Shown in pieces: positions 25,432-35,919 of a stretch of 49,895 bases of DNA; within the stretch, counting starts at the first letter, position 1, and the number at the start of each line of letters is the position of its first letter. The notes under the pieces are model-generated. The model made no database searches, was not told the origin of the DNA, and saw nothing but the letters and a program-made list of their open reading frames with translations. Where the stretch lies: NCBI GenBank assembly GCA_001630475.1, contig KV419467.1, forward strand, positions 6,139 through 56,033. The letters run 5' to 3'. The position numbers were made by a program, and so were the translations under genes. The stretch comes from Sistotremastrum niveocremeum HHB9708 (Eukaryota > Basidiomycota > Agaricomycetes > Sistotremastrales > Sistotremastraceae).

Positions 25432-26328
25432 ATGGCGGAGCGCGTCCCTCCTCTCCAGAACGCGTCATCGCGGTTGCCTGTGGAGATATGGACTATCATT
25501 TTCCGCCTGGTTGGCTATCCCCTGGCTGAAGACATCGAACACAACTTGGTCTCGTTGGGAATTATCAGGACCGGAGAAGCTACGGAGTACGTGTCCACAT
25601 CGATATCTCCTTATCAAAAGTTGAACCGTTTTCAAGGCCTACGCGTCTCGCGTTATCAATAATGCGTGCATCGCATCGAGATCTCTGGTCCATATCATTG
25701 ACCTTACAGGACTTGGTCAATGCTTGCCATTCCGCTACTCTACAATGCACTTTACTTCTCCGATGCTCGAGACTTGACACCTTTCACGCCGATTCTGCGG
25801 AAATATCCCCTCAACGATTCACTCCAAGGACAGAGATATGGCCATGCCGTCAGAGCGATCATTATCCAGGATTGTGTGTCCGCCAGCGCTCTCAAAGCCA
25901 TTTGCGACGTGTGTCCGTCCCTGAGGTTCATTGGGTCTGCATCGCTTATCGTCAAAACGGGAGCTCATTGGAGACGTCTCCAACAGTCTCTATCTAAGCT
26001 GAGCTTCTTACGTCGGCTATTTATAGAATGAGATGTATTGGATGACGAAGATCTAAGCCCAGCATCTCGCGAGAGCTTCGCGTTCTCTTCGCTGACATCT
26101 TTTGTAATCTCTTCCCGCATATCGCACAGTTTTGGATCATGGCATGCGCCAAATCTACAGACTATCGGGGTGGTATATACGCACCCACGCTATGAGCGCA
26201 TCATGGACACGTTTGTGCCGTTCCTCCGGATAAACGCTAGTTCTATCCGCTGTCTACAGCTTTCCACAGCCCCTGGTCTCAGCTTCGATGACTTCGCTCC
26301 ATATGGTTTCAGCGCAATCGTACTGTGA
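25432..26328 (+). pseudogene. F-box protein gene, interrupted by a stop and by an inverted repeat
   Basis: ATG at 25432 opens MAERVPPLQ followed by an F-box start, LPVEIWTIIFRLVG. Exons 25432-25586, 25637-25651 and 25710 onward join in frame. The middle exon is only 15 nt but gives a sensible junction (EPTRLATWSMLAIPLLYNAL). The frame meets TGA at 26029-26031, after RRLFIE, and stays open beyond it (DVLDDEDLSPASRE onward) up to 26328. The left arm of the inverted repeat then truncates it. A single stop in an otherwise intact frame fits recent inactivation, a sequencing error, or an intron I failed to see. More stops follow in the loop, so a pseudogene is the likelier reading. Confidence 0.65.
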
Positions 26329-26534
26329 CTCCCATAAGTAACGCACCACCCGCCGCGTCAACTTTGCAAGCCGGATTCCGGGCTCATTCCTCGACGGATA
26401 ACATTAGAATGCTTCCAGACGACGAATGAGAGTCTCTTGTATCCATAGTATCAGTTTGAATAAAATAGAAAGCATGAGTGAGTGAAAATTGTCGAAATAG
26501 AGCATTTCGCGTGGTGCAATTTTTTTGAACTCCG
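26319..26534 (+). repeat. Left arm of a 216-bp inverted repeat
   Basis: This arm is the reverse complement of 27693-27908 with two mismatches that I could find (about 99 percent identity), including a matching run of seven T against seven A. It begins CGTACTGTGACTCCC and cuts into the F-box frame. It carries no plus-strand coding sense that I can see, whereas the other arm does, so this one is probably the derived copy. No target-site duplication is visible at the outer ends. Confidence 0.9.
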
Positions 26535-27692
26535 CCCACCTGCTGCTCCTCGTCGCAAGAAAGACTCGAATGACGATTGCTGTTCCAGTGATACCGTTAT
26601 TTCTTGATGGCCGAAATATCGAGGGCACTCTGCTAATGCATTTGGCTCAACCTGAATTCTTGAAGCCTCCTTGATCTCATTGATCATGAGGTTCTGGTCG
26701 AAAACTCACCAAGTTCCTGGTAGCCTTTGGAATCTACACCGATCTTCGCAAAATCCTTCTGTCAACATCATCGTGAATTGTTGTGATTTGATCCTACCTC
26801 GTATGGATACTTCCCAGCTCCAGAATCTCCGATCTGTCCACTTCTTTCCCGACATTCCTCATATGACCCTCGATTTCACCTCTCTTTCTTCATTGTAACA
26901 TCTACTGCAGCCATATCTGTTCTCGTGTACATGCAATTCATCATCGAGGCTGACTCAGCTGTCTTTGAATCCAATGGCAGCATCATTGAACGATTCGCTT
27001 GGATCCAGTTGCCTCAGCTTTACCGAGCTTCCGATCGCAATGATTCAAGGGTCTCGCTTCAGTGCACTACTTTCCCGATAATGTCGGGGAGCCTTGGACA
27101 TTGAAGAAGAAGTCTAATGCATGAGTCACACAACCTGATTTTCTTGCCGATGCCGATGCGAACAGAACTGGGCCGAGGGGTAAATCTGCGTCTCGGAAGG
27201 GCAGAGAAGGTGGACCACACCGACTCGGTGAGCTTCGAGGCGCATTCTATCAGTCCGGCTATCCCTTCTCATGATCGAATTCTCCATTTCATACCCATCG
27301 CGTTGCTCATCTTGACAGCTCCCCCCATTGCACAACCTTCCAAGACCAAATTCACTCCGTTTTGGGAGGTTGACCTGAGAAAAATTATGGCGTTCTCTGT
27401 GATATCTCTATAAATAGGGCCCGGAATGAAGGTATAGTACAGGTGTACATATTCTGATTAATCTTATGAATGCTGGCGGTCAACGGTCATGGCTTTTGAA
27501 GGGATATGGATGACAATCAGAGCCTCAGACAAAAATTGGGACAGGAAATTCCTCTGAGGTCCTCAGACCACCACATTTCGTTCAAGTATCATGTCGTATG
27601 ATGCAATAGTATTGGAACACAGAAAACTGTGTGTTGTGCATCGCAGTTCCTGTCAGACTGGTGTTCTCTCCTCCTGCTTGGCCTCGCGGGGT
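26535..27692 (+). pseudogene. Loop of the inverted repeat, with F-box/leucine-rich remnant
   Basis: The 1158-bp loop contains plus-strand pieces of leucine-rich sequence such as LQNLRSVHFFPDIPHMTLDF (about 26821-26880), in the same reading frame as the upstream F-box exons but broken by several stops (for example TAA at 26896-26898). No transposase-like frame is present. It is best read as part of the decayed F-box gene or of an adjacent relative. Confidence 0.5.
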
Positions 27693-28308
27693 CGGAGTTC
27701 AAAAAAATTGCACCACGCGAAATGCTCTATTTCGACAATTTTCACTCGCTCATGCTTTCTATGTTATTCAAACTGATACTATGGATACAAGAGACTCTCA
27801 TTCGTCGTCTGGAAGCATTCTAATGTTATCCGTCGAGGAATGAGCCCGGAATCCGGCTTGCAAAGTTGACGCGGCGGGTGGTGCGTTACTTATGGGAGTC
27901 ACAGTACGTATGTGCGCCAACCTCAACTCATTGACTGTTTGTGTTCCTTCGCTGCTTCCCATTCTTTGGAGCAACCCCTATCCTCTGACGCACGAGAACT
28001 TGAAAGAATTAGTTCTGGTACCAGATCCGGAGGATCCTGACACTACTAAAAGGCTGCGGCCGCTGCTTCAGAGTCTTTGTCTGAAGAACTTCCCGAGGCT
28101 GAGATTCATTGTGTTGGCCAATTCTTACCCGACTCCTTTAACTGTAGAAGGCCTCGAAACTATAACGTCCCTTCCCACTTGGTTGGGGCAGGTTTTTCAG
28201 AAATTGGAGGACGAAAAAATTCCAGTGGCGCAACTTCCTAGTAAAATGCTCATCGGGTATGAACTACTCACTTATTTCTGGTCAGTCCTATTCGTTTCCT
28301 ACAACTAG
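27631..28308 (+). pseudogene. 3' part of an F-box family gene, covering the right repeat arm
   Basis: The frame runs FRQFSLAHAFYVIQTD, meets TGA at 27840-27842 that a small intron might remove, and continues VTVRMCANLNSLTVCVPSLL and NFPRLRFIVLANSYP to a stop at 28306-28308. The two halves share one frame across the arm, which supports the right arm as native sequence. The NLNSLTV and LKELVLV phrases resemble the tail region of basidiomycete F-box proteins. No F-box is attached in frame. Confidence 0.5.
27693..27908 (-). repeat. Right arm of the 216-bp inverted repeat
   Basis: Reverse complement of 26319-26534. It overlaps plus-strand coding-like sequence that continues into the exon after 27908. 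The arms and the 1158-bp loop together span 1590 bp. Confidence 0.9.
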
Positions 28309-28600
28309 CGTTCCTCACGATGTCCTTTCAGCGATTTTGTGGAAGATCCGTGAGGATTTCGAGATAATTCTGCTTGTAGTATAATGACCGCGTTCTTAAT
28401 CCTTTCGTTTAACGTAATCTTGTCCGCTCTCCAGAATATAATGTCAATAGAACCCAATAAGCCGATTGCTGTGTAGCCTAGACTCTCTCCGAAAATCCGA
28501 TCCGGTCCTCCTACTCGACAAAATCCTACGTCCAACGTGCGCATCATGCTTGGCTCTCAATCTCAGACGTCGACATACCCGATACCCACAATTCAAGGCC

Positions 28601-29734
28601 ATGTCGAATGAACCGTCAAGTGAGATTCGCTCTAATTATTTTGTGAAGTGGTTTTGATGAAGATTCGACAGTTCTTGTGGGTGTCATCGGCGGAAGTGGA
28701 CTGTATAACTTGGGAGGACTGACCGTTCTGTGAGTCACAAAAATCATTCCTATGGATTCTGCACTCATCACACAGCAGGAAAGAGGTCAATCCGGAAACA
28801 GTCAGCTTCCAGTACTGCTAATACAATCGTCGAGTAACTGACACGACTGGTTATTCATTCAGCCTTGGGGATATCCCAGCTCGCCGATAACTATCGCATC
28901 TCTTCCCCCCGGCATTCCTATCGCCTTTCTTGCTCGCCATGGAACTCAGCATACGTATTCACCATCATCCGTCCCAGCACGTGCCAATATTGCGGCCTTG
29001 AAATCGATCGGAGTCAAAGCCATCCTTGCATTCTCCGCAGTCGGATCTCTGAGAGAAGATATCAAGCCTGGCGATTTCATCATTCCCTCTCAGATTATCG
29101 ACAGAACGAAGGGAATCCGTCCTGCCAGTTTCTTCGAAGGGACTAGCGTAGTTGCACATGCTGGCTTTGGCGACCCCTTTGATGTGAAATTGACTACATG
29201 GTTAACGCAGGGGGTTCGGAAAAGTTTGAAGCAGAAGAATGTGGATCTGCATGTCGACAAATGTGTGGTGTGTATGGAAGGTCCTCAGTTTTCGACAAGG
29301 GCGGAAAGCACGATGTATCGCCAATGGGGAGGAGATATCATCAATATGAGTGTCCTCCCCGAAGCCAAGCTTGCCAGAGAGGCAGAACTGAGGTACGTAG
29401 ATATTCGCCGAATTGTATTGCTCTGTCGGAGAAATAATGCGATGCTCTCAGTTATGCCCTCATAGCCACTGCAACCGATTATGATTCCTGGAGACCTAAT
29501 GAGGCGGCTGTGACCGCAGCTGACGTCGTCAAGACGTTGAAGCAGAATGCAGACATCTCGCGTCATGTTGCCGCTGCCGTATTGACAGACCTTCATGCGG
29601 CTGTTGCGGAAGGTGGGATATTGACAGATTCGATCGGTTGTATGAGATCTGCGATTGTCCGGCCTGCTAAGTTACCTGAAGATATCAGGAAGCTTCACTA
29701 TATCCTACCAGAATATTTTCCCGCCCTATCGTAG
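28601..29734 (+). CDS. MTAP: 5'-Methylthioadenosine phosphorylase
   Basis: Cleaves methylthioadenosine with phosphate to adenine and methylthioribose-1-phosphate, in methionine salvage and polyamine metabolism; probably cytosolic. Exons 28601-28619, 28663-28729, 28779-28800, 28863-29392 and 29452-29734 join in frame to 306 aa, close to the 283 aa of the human enzyme. Family marks are [12 protein letters not shown] near residue 12-23, [17 protein letters not shown] across an intron, [46 protein letters not shown] and the substrate-binding ATDYDSW. Exon 3 is only 22 nt and the first intron only 43 nt. The coding sequence appears intact. Confidence 0.95.
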
Positions 29735-30311
29735 ACTCGATCATATGGCTTTTCCCTCACGAAATTTCCCCCTCTCTGATCCATTATCATTTAGTTTACA
29801 TTGATTTACATGTCAATATCCCTTCGTGACGACAACGCAGCAATTCGTGCACAAGTTGTGCCTGATTGGTGCACTGGAGGCTCAGCGCCAGGAACGGTCA
29901 TCACGTAATTCAGGGCTCAGGGCGCCCCTGCTTTTGACTGCTGAGCGCTGAACGTTGAACCCCAATGCACAGCCTCGCTATGAATCCCGCTGCTTTCGTA
30001 GCTTATGACTCCCAAGCACAGGCTGGCCTAATCTGCCATATAATTGAAGACGCATCAATCGCATTCTCATAGATTCTCGCACTTCCGTCACGCTTTGATC
30101 TTCGCAAGTGCTATCTTCAAAATCTCTGCCTCTGGCAATCTTCCCTCCGCCTGATACACCATATGTGCGCCTCACTTGCATCTCGTCTAAGAGAAGAGGT
30201 TCAGCATTTTGGACTTGGTCTACGATGCTTCAAAGCCAGCCGAAGACGTCCAACCAAGGTACCTACATCTCTCACGATTCTTGCCATGGCAAACTCATTT
30301 ACTTTCTAGAG
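29735..30311. other. Spacer holding the likely 5' exons of the next gene
   Basis: The start of the F-box-like gene that follows must lie here. A good donor (AAGGTACCT at about 30258) could join an upstream piece reading DLVYDASKPAEDVQP to the acceptor before 30312. That piece has an in-frame TAA a little further upstream and no ATG, so another exon is needed. One candidate begins MNPAAFVAYDSQ near 29980. Confidence 0.35.
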
Positions 30312-31221
30312 CTACTACGAGCCATTGCTAAACGATGAGAACCCGCTCTTATTATGGGATGAGAATCCATTTTCTTTGAAGGACTCGATTCCCAAACCTC
30401 CCTTCTCGACTCTTCCAATCGAGCTCGTCATGCTGATTTTCGAATTCGGCGCCAGAGACGATCAATCCACTGCCGCCTCACTGGCACGCTTAAATTCATT
30501 CTGGAAGCAGCACTTGGACCCCATCCTGTATGACGTTGTCATATTCCAAACCTACAATAATCTCCGGTCCTTCGTGAAGCACGCATCCATACTGAATAAA
30601 AGCCGTGTTCGGCATCTCGGCATCAATCCAGTCCTCACCCACATCGGCACGCAAGATATTGCGCTACGAGAGTGCGAAAATGTATCAAGCGTCCTCCTTC
30701 GCAGAGGAATCGGATATTCATCCATTTTCTACCGTGATCTCTTCATCGGCTTACAGCCTTGTCGCCTGACTGTGGAATTCCAACTAACCACCGAGGTTCA
30801 GACAGCCAGTGCTTTGTGGGCTGGCGTAACACAGCTTCATCTCCACTTCACTCTCATGAATAGCACGTCGCTAGTCGATGCCAGATTGGCGTTTCCCGAT
30901 TTAACTCATCTATGGATCCACATCGACTTCGCATTGACATTCTTGGGAGACAATACCATCTTCTCCCAAATCGGCGAGGAAATTCGGCTCCTTGCGGATA
31001 GCGGCGTAGCAGTCCGTATATCGGTCAGCCCACTTTCTTCACAAAGGACGGATCGGAGGTGTGTCGGGATCATCACCGATTACTTTGGAAAACAAGACGG
31101 TGATCCTCATGTCAATATCGATGTGGAGTTCGAGGAGCTCAGAATGTATACGGGACCCGATCTTTGCGAGTGGAGACGTAATGTGCGGGTGGAAGGCATT
31201 GACTTCTGGGGAACGTTGTGA
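30312..31221 (+). CDS. F-box-like protein, 5' end unresolved
   Basis: An open frame of about 300 codons ends at 31221. It begins YYEPLLNDENP after a probable TAGAG acceptor and contains FSTLPIELVMLIFEFGARDDQ, followed by ARLNSFWKQHLDPILYDVVIF. That pattern of a short LP-start helix followed by W/LDPILY is common in basidiomycete F-box and F-box-like proteins. The rest has alternating hydrophobic segments without a recognised domain and ends VEGIDFWGTL. No clean initiation codon is visible in frame, so the start given is an exon boundary, not a start codon. Role by family: probable ubiquitin-ligase adaptor. Confidence 0.6.
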
Positions 31222-33115
31222 TGATTGACATGAGGCGTCTTTCGGAGCTCCTCAGACGAGAAAGAGGTCAGTTTGATGGATGCACCGAGCGGTGACTGCG
31301 ATACTGATTGGACGATCAAAGCGGAGAAGTCAGCGATGACGGCGACGAATGTGGATAGAAGACGAGCACAATAGCACACCGAAGGCCGATATCTCGGCAT
31401 CTACCCAGTTTTCCTTCTGTATACCCCACGCCATATCGAACATGTCCTGATCACGATAGCATTCCATGATCCGAGCGTTGTGTTGGTCACCAAGGACGAC
31501 TGCAGACGTAAAAGTCGGAGACCGGAGGGTGCACGTAGACCTTGGTATTGTGATCGAAATTGAATGCAGGAGTTGGAGCAACTTGAGGTCAAGACAGAAC
31601 AAGACGATTCGCAGTTTCTCCATTCGGCTAGTCAGCTCGGAGTCACGGAAGATAGATGTCGGACTAGAACAAGGATTAGAATCACCAGGAAGGCAGGGCT
31701 TAGAGAGAATTCACAGGCAGGGCAATGGATAGTCGGCACGAAGAAGACTGAAGTGGACGCCCACATCGAGAAACATGCTGTGAGTCGCCACGGAGCACCC
31801 TTGGCGCGCTGATTACCGAGAACGAAATAAGCTGTCGGAAAACCGGAGCTCAGCTCGGAGAGAACACCAGACCCTGCGGTACATCGGATCGAACAGGTGG
31901 TTTGCCTAAAACAGTTTTCCGTACGCCTCATGTTTTCGGGAAGGACGAGCTCGTCCACATGCAAGGAATTTTTTCTGTTCATTGAATATGCCTAGAGTTG
32001 TCAGTTGTGTCATCGTAAACGAGCCAAGTAACGGATTGAGGAAGGAACTTGCCTCTGGGATAGTAAAAGCAATTTTTCCGTGCTCGATCACTCAATCGCC
32101 AAGGGTCCTGACTGGGGAGCCGAATCGAGATAAGGAACGGTCGAATACGGATCAACTTGTACAAACGTGGCTTGGGCATAAGTTGAGCAACCGTTCAGTG
32201 TGCTGTCGAACGATGTGAGAGTCTAGTGATCATAGATTTTTTTTTGCTCGAGAGAATTAGTTTCATAGCTGAAAGCGCCAGCGGAGAGAGGTCATAGCAA
32301 AATTGGGCAATGAAGCGATGAGTCGTAGCTTCCACCAACCCCCGGCGCCATTGTCCTTCGGCAGACTGCAAGTCAAAAGCTCCATGATTGCATGCAGGTT
32401 CACGTGGGTAGACTTGAATTTGAGAAGACGGGCCGATCAGAGGGGAAGCTGCGCTCGTTGCTTGGACAGAAAATAAGGCCGCACGATGGAAAAGCCCGAG
32501 TGGTCCTGAACTAATTCCACGCGTTTGCAACGAACCTACGCTTGAAGAAAATAAACCTTGGTCTTGTCAGCCTCGAGAACCATTTTTTCAGAGGAAAGGA
32601 ATTACCCGCGACGTTCAGGGCGTGTACAAAGCGTAACTCACCGTCGTCAGAAATAGCTTCTTTCTTCCGTTTTTGGAATAGGCACCGGGAACATTATTCT
32701 CTGTTTGGAAAGATGGAGATGGATCAGCTCTGCCGAGTGATCCGAACTCGCGGCAGCCGCCGAAAGACAATGGGCTTTCTTGCTGGACTTAACTTCCGAA
32801 GCAACTGCAACCTGGTCATCCTTGGACCCACAATCATCGACCTTCCGGCTCAGCTTCCGGTCTGCAGAAAGGATGTCTGAGTGGATTACTCACTTTAAGA
32901 GTTGGTTCGACCACCACTCTTCCTCACTCCCTCAGCCTCCTTGTTCCTCCATCCATCTCGCTCATCGTCAATCCTACCCATTCATCATCGACATCGTCCC
33001 ACCACTCATCGCTTTATCTTTTCTTCACATCGGTCCCGAATCGTTGTTGGCGCTATTCCCTTATCCTACCTTCCCACGATAGCCGCACCATCTGCTTCCT
33101 CGTCAGCTCCTTCTA
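31222..33115. other. Region of 1.9 kb with a possible minus-strand gene
   Basis: Several minus-strand frames look coding-like. One near 31330-31560 contains NARIMECYRDQDMFDMAWG. One near 31632-31980 has a hydrophobic segment (FLVILILVLV). One near 32650-32880 is open for about 75 codons. I could not splice them into one model and recognise no domain. The stretch before 33116 is very C/T-rich, as expected for the leader of the HMG-box gene. Confidence 0.3.
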
Positions 33116-34677
33116 ATGGCCGTCACCAAACCTAGCAAGTTCAAAGGCGCTGCTAAAGTCTCTCGCAAGGGACCCGACCACATTCCCAGACCACCCAACT
33201 GCTTCATCCTCTTCCGAAGGAGCCAGCATCTCGAAGGTCGAGTCATCCCCCACGCGGTGACAAAGGCCCCTCAAGACGTCAGTAAAATTGCGTCCTACCT
33301 TTGGAACAACCTCTCCACCGAGGAGAGGAAGTACTGGGAAGACCAGGCGAAGGCTGCAAAGGAAGAACATCAGCGCAAGTATCCTCATTGGAAGTACAAG
33401 CCCGAGGCCGTCACTGCGGCCAAGCGCAAGCGCAATACCGACAACAACTCACCAAAGCGGATCAGGATGTGCAAAGTCGTCGCCAATCTCGTCAGGAAAG
33501 GCGTGACCGGTGATGCTCTCGTCGCTGCGATCGCTGATCCAACCGTCCAGTCGAAGATGGAGGTAGAGTCCGAGCTCATCATCAAGGAGGAGAATTCGAG
33601 CTCGAGGCCCGATGGTGCTATCCGTTCTCATCGACGACAATCCAGTCGTGAGAAGCCCAAGCGCGCTATATTCACTCAGCCTCTCGTTCCTTCGAGTCTT
33701 GAGCGGTCTCCTTCGACTTCTAAGGTACGTTTCCTTTGTCTGATCCTACTACCATCGTTCAACGATCCTTTCAGAAAACGCGAAAGAAACCCGTTCCTAC
33801 CTCTCTTCCAAACGACGAACCAGCTCTGGAGGCTTTGATAGACAATATGACTATCAAGTCGCCCAAGCTCGCCGTAGCCGTCGTCAAGCGTGAGGAACGT
33901 CATGCTTCCACTTCCATCCTGCAGCATCGGTATCCATCGCTGTCTCCATCACTATCTCCAGCCCCTTCTCGCTCTCCTTCGCATTATTCGGTCTCCCCAC
34001 CGCCGTACCCATACGCTGGATCCGAGGGCTCATCCTACGCCCCTTCTTCGTCAGACGGCCCATCGCCCGTCACGTCGCCGTATCCGACGCCAGCACCCAC
34101 ACCTTCCTCTTCTCCTCGTCCCGGTCCCTCTCCTCCCTCTCCTTCGCCTCCTTCCCCTGCTCCTCCCCAGCAATCTCCTCATTTTTCTCCTGCTCTTTCC
34201 TTCTCAGCAGACGAAGTCGAAGAAGGATGGGACGTACAGGAATCACAGTACTCCGAGGACATGAGCGCTGATACGGTGACGCAGTCCATCAGGCACTTCT
34301 CACCTTCACCTTCACCTGCACCTGAACCAGTGTATCCCCAAGTCGTCTACGAGGCAACAGTCTATACAGTGCCGGCTGCTGCTGCCGTTGCTGCTCCCCA
34401 TCATCATCATCATCCTGTCGTCATATCCCTCGGCGATATAGAGGGTAACGGCATCGCAGAGCCTTCTGCTGGAACATGCGTCGTCACTCTCACCCCTCTC
34501 CAGACGAACACCTACGACGCTGCGAGTATGATTCCATTCCAAGTCGGCGGCGGATGGGCTCAGGCCCAGGCCCAATACGAAGTCGAACAGACACTCTTCG
34601 GTCATCAATGGGCTCAGGCCCCTGCGTTCACTCTCGCCGATATGAATGGCTATGAAGGCAATGCGATGGATTTCTGA
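33116..34677 (+). CDS. HMG-box transcription factor
   Basis: Probable nuclear DNA-binding regulator of the SOX/TCF or fungal mating-type-like HMG class. Exons 33116-33724 and 33775-34677 join in frame across a 50-nt intron to 503 aa. The HMG box (about residues 23-95) starts IPRPPNCFILFRRSQ, continues SKIASYLWNNLSTEERKYWE and ends HQRKYPHWKYKP, followed by a basic AAKRKR. The C-terminal half is Pro/Ser-rich with runs such as PSPPSPSPPSP, plus a short histidine run (HHHHHP). In basidiomycetes, proteins of this class include sexual-development regulators, but nothing here (no pheromone, receptor or homeodomain gene) shows a mating-type locus. Confidence 0.9.
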
Positions 34678-35919
34678 TGAATCTTCGGTTAGAGTGGATC
34701 GTATATGTTCTCAATGTCTAGATTATTCAAGTTACTTTCCGAACGAATTTCTTGCTCGAATTTCAAATTCTCACTTCATAATTTCTTCTTTCATGTTATA
34801 TACTACTTCTCGACAGTGTCCGTTAGCTAACAGGCTAGGTAAAATATTCACAAGTAGACCTTACCTGGTAGCTCTCGTTTACTACGTTCCTTCTCCACAC
34901 AATTCATAACTTTGATACGCAAAGCATATAAACGGTCGAGTACGTCCTCTATGTCGACTGAGGAGTTGTAAGAAATTCGCGAGTGCGCGGCCAAAGGGAA
35001 CTGTCTGTGGAAGAGACAAATCAAGATACGAGGGCTCTCAATCGACCCAGCTCGATTTAAGAGCATGACAGATGCAGTAAGGGGATAAAAGCCACAGTAA
35101 CAATACATGGAGGTAGGGACCCGAATTTCCGGCGTAGAACGAATTTTGTACCCCAGATCTACGTGCGCACACAAGGACAACAGTGAATCTTGCGTAGTTC
35201 GGTCTTCCATTGGATCTGCCGAGGAGAGCGTCACGAGAAAGGAAATAATTCGTCATGATTTAATCATCTGGGCCAGGAGAAAAAATATTGAATAAAAACG
35301 CCTGCGAAGGCCAAGACCCGTCTGCTGAGTATCAACAATATTCCCATGAGATGGCAACGTTGTTTCGATTGAGATGGAGCATATGAGCCCGTAGTCGCGA
35401 TGTTCAATCAGGAACGCGTTCGGAAGAGAATGAGACTGAGCATCAGGGGCAACTACATCCGAGCTTCAGACGAGAGAACTTTTTAAGCAGAATCCAGATT
35501 TTCACGTGGCCAAAACGCGCTCAGATCCTAGTGCTTTCAATAACCCTACTATTCCGCGTCCAACCAACATATCTGAAGCTCGATAGAGTTCGGACCAATC
35601 GAGGGATTGAAGGAGAGTGATCGGCCGACGAAAGCAGGAGCGTACCGAGCTCCGACGGAGATGCCATGAATAGTGAGTCTTGCGTCATATTTCTCGAAAA
35701 AGGAATGCCGAGCACAGCCGATGAATATTTTCACTAATTTCGCCAGTTCTGTCAGGTACATCGTCGACTCTATTTTTCTTAAGACTCTCCAATATGACTG
35801 CTTCGTATTTGCAAGGCTCCGAGGTTCGGACAATACCGTTATGCAATAGAAAAAGGAAACATCCAAAGCGCGAAAAATGCGGGGAGATAAATATAATGCC
35901 CAAGATATGAAAGGAAATG
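34678..35919. other. Intergenic region between convergent genes
   Basis: No gene is supported. A minus-strand frame near 35549-35866 is open for about 105 codons but shows no recognised motif and no splice-linked continuation. The region must contain the terminators of the HMG-box gene (+) and of the transporter gene (-). Confidence 0.4.

Noticed and set aside
26319-27908. The inverted repeat as a classical DNA transposon or MITE
   Set aside because: No target-site duplication, no transposase-like frame, and one arm reads as host coding sequence in frame with downstream sequence.
32223-32250. A poly-T run as a Pol III terminator of a small RNA
   Set aside because: No A-box or B-box promoter pair was found upstream on either strand.
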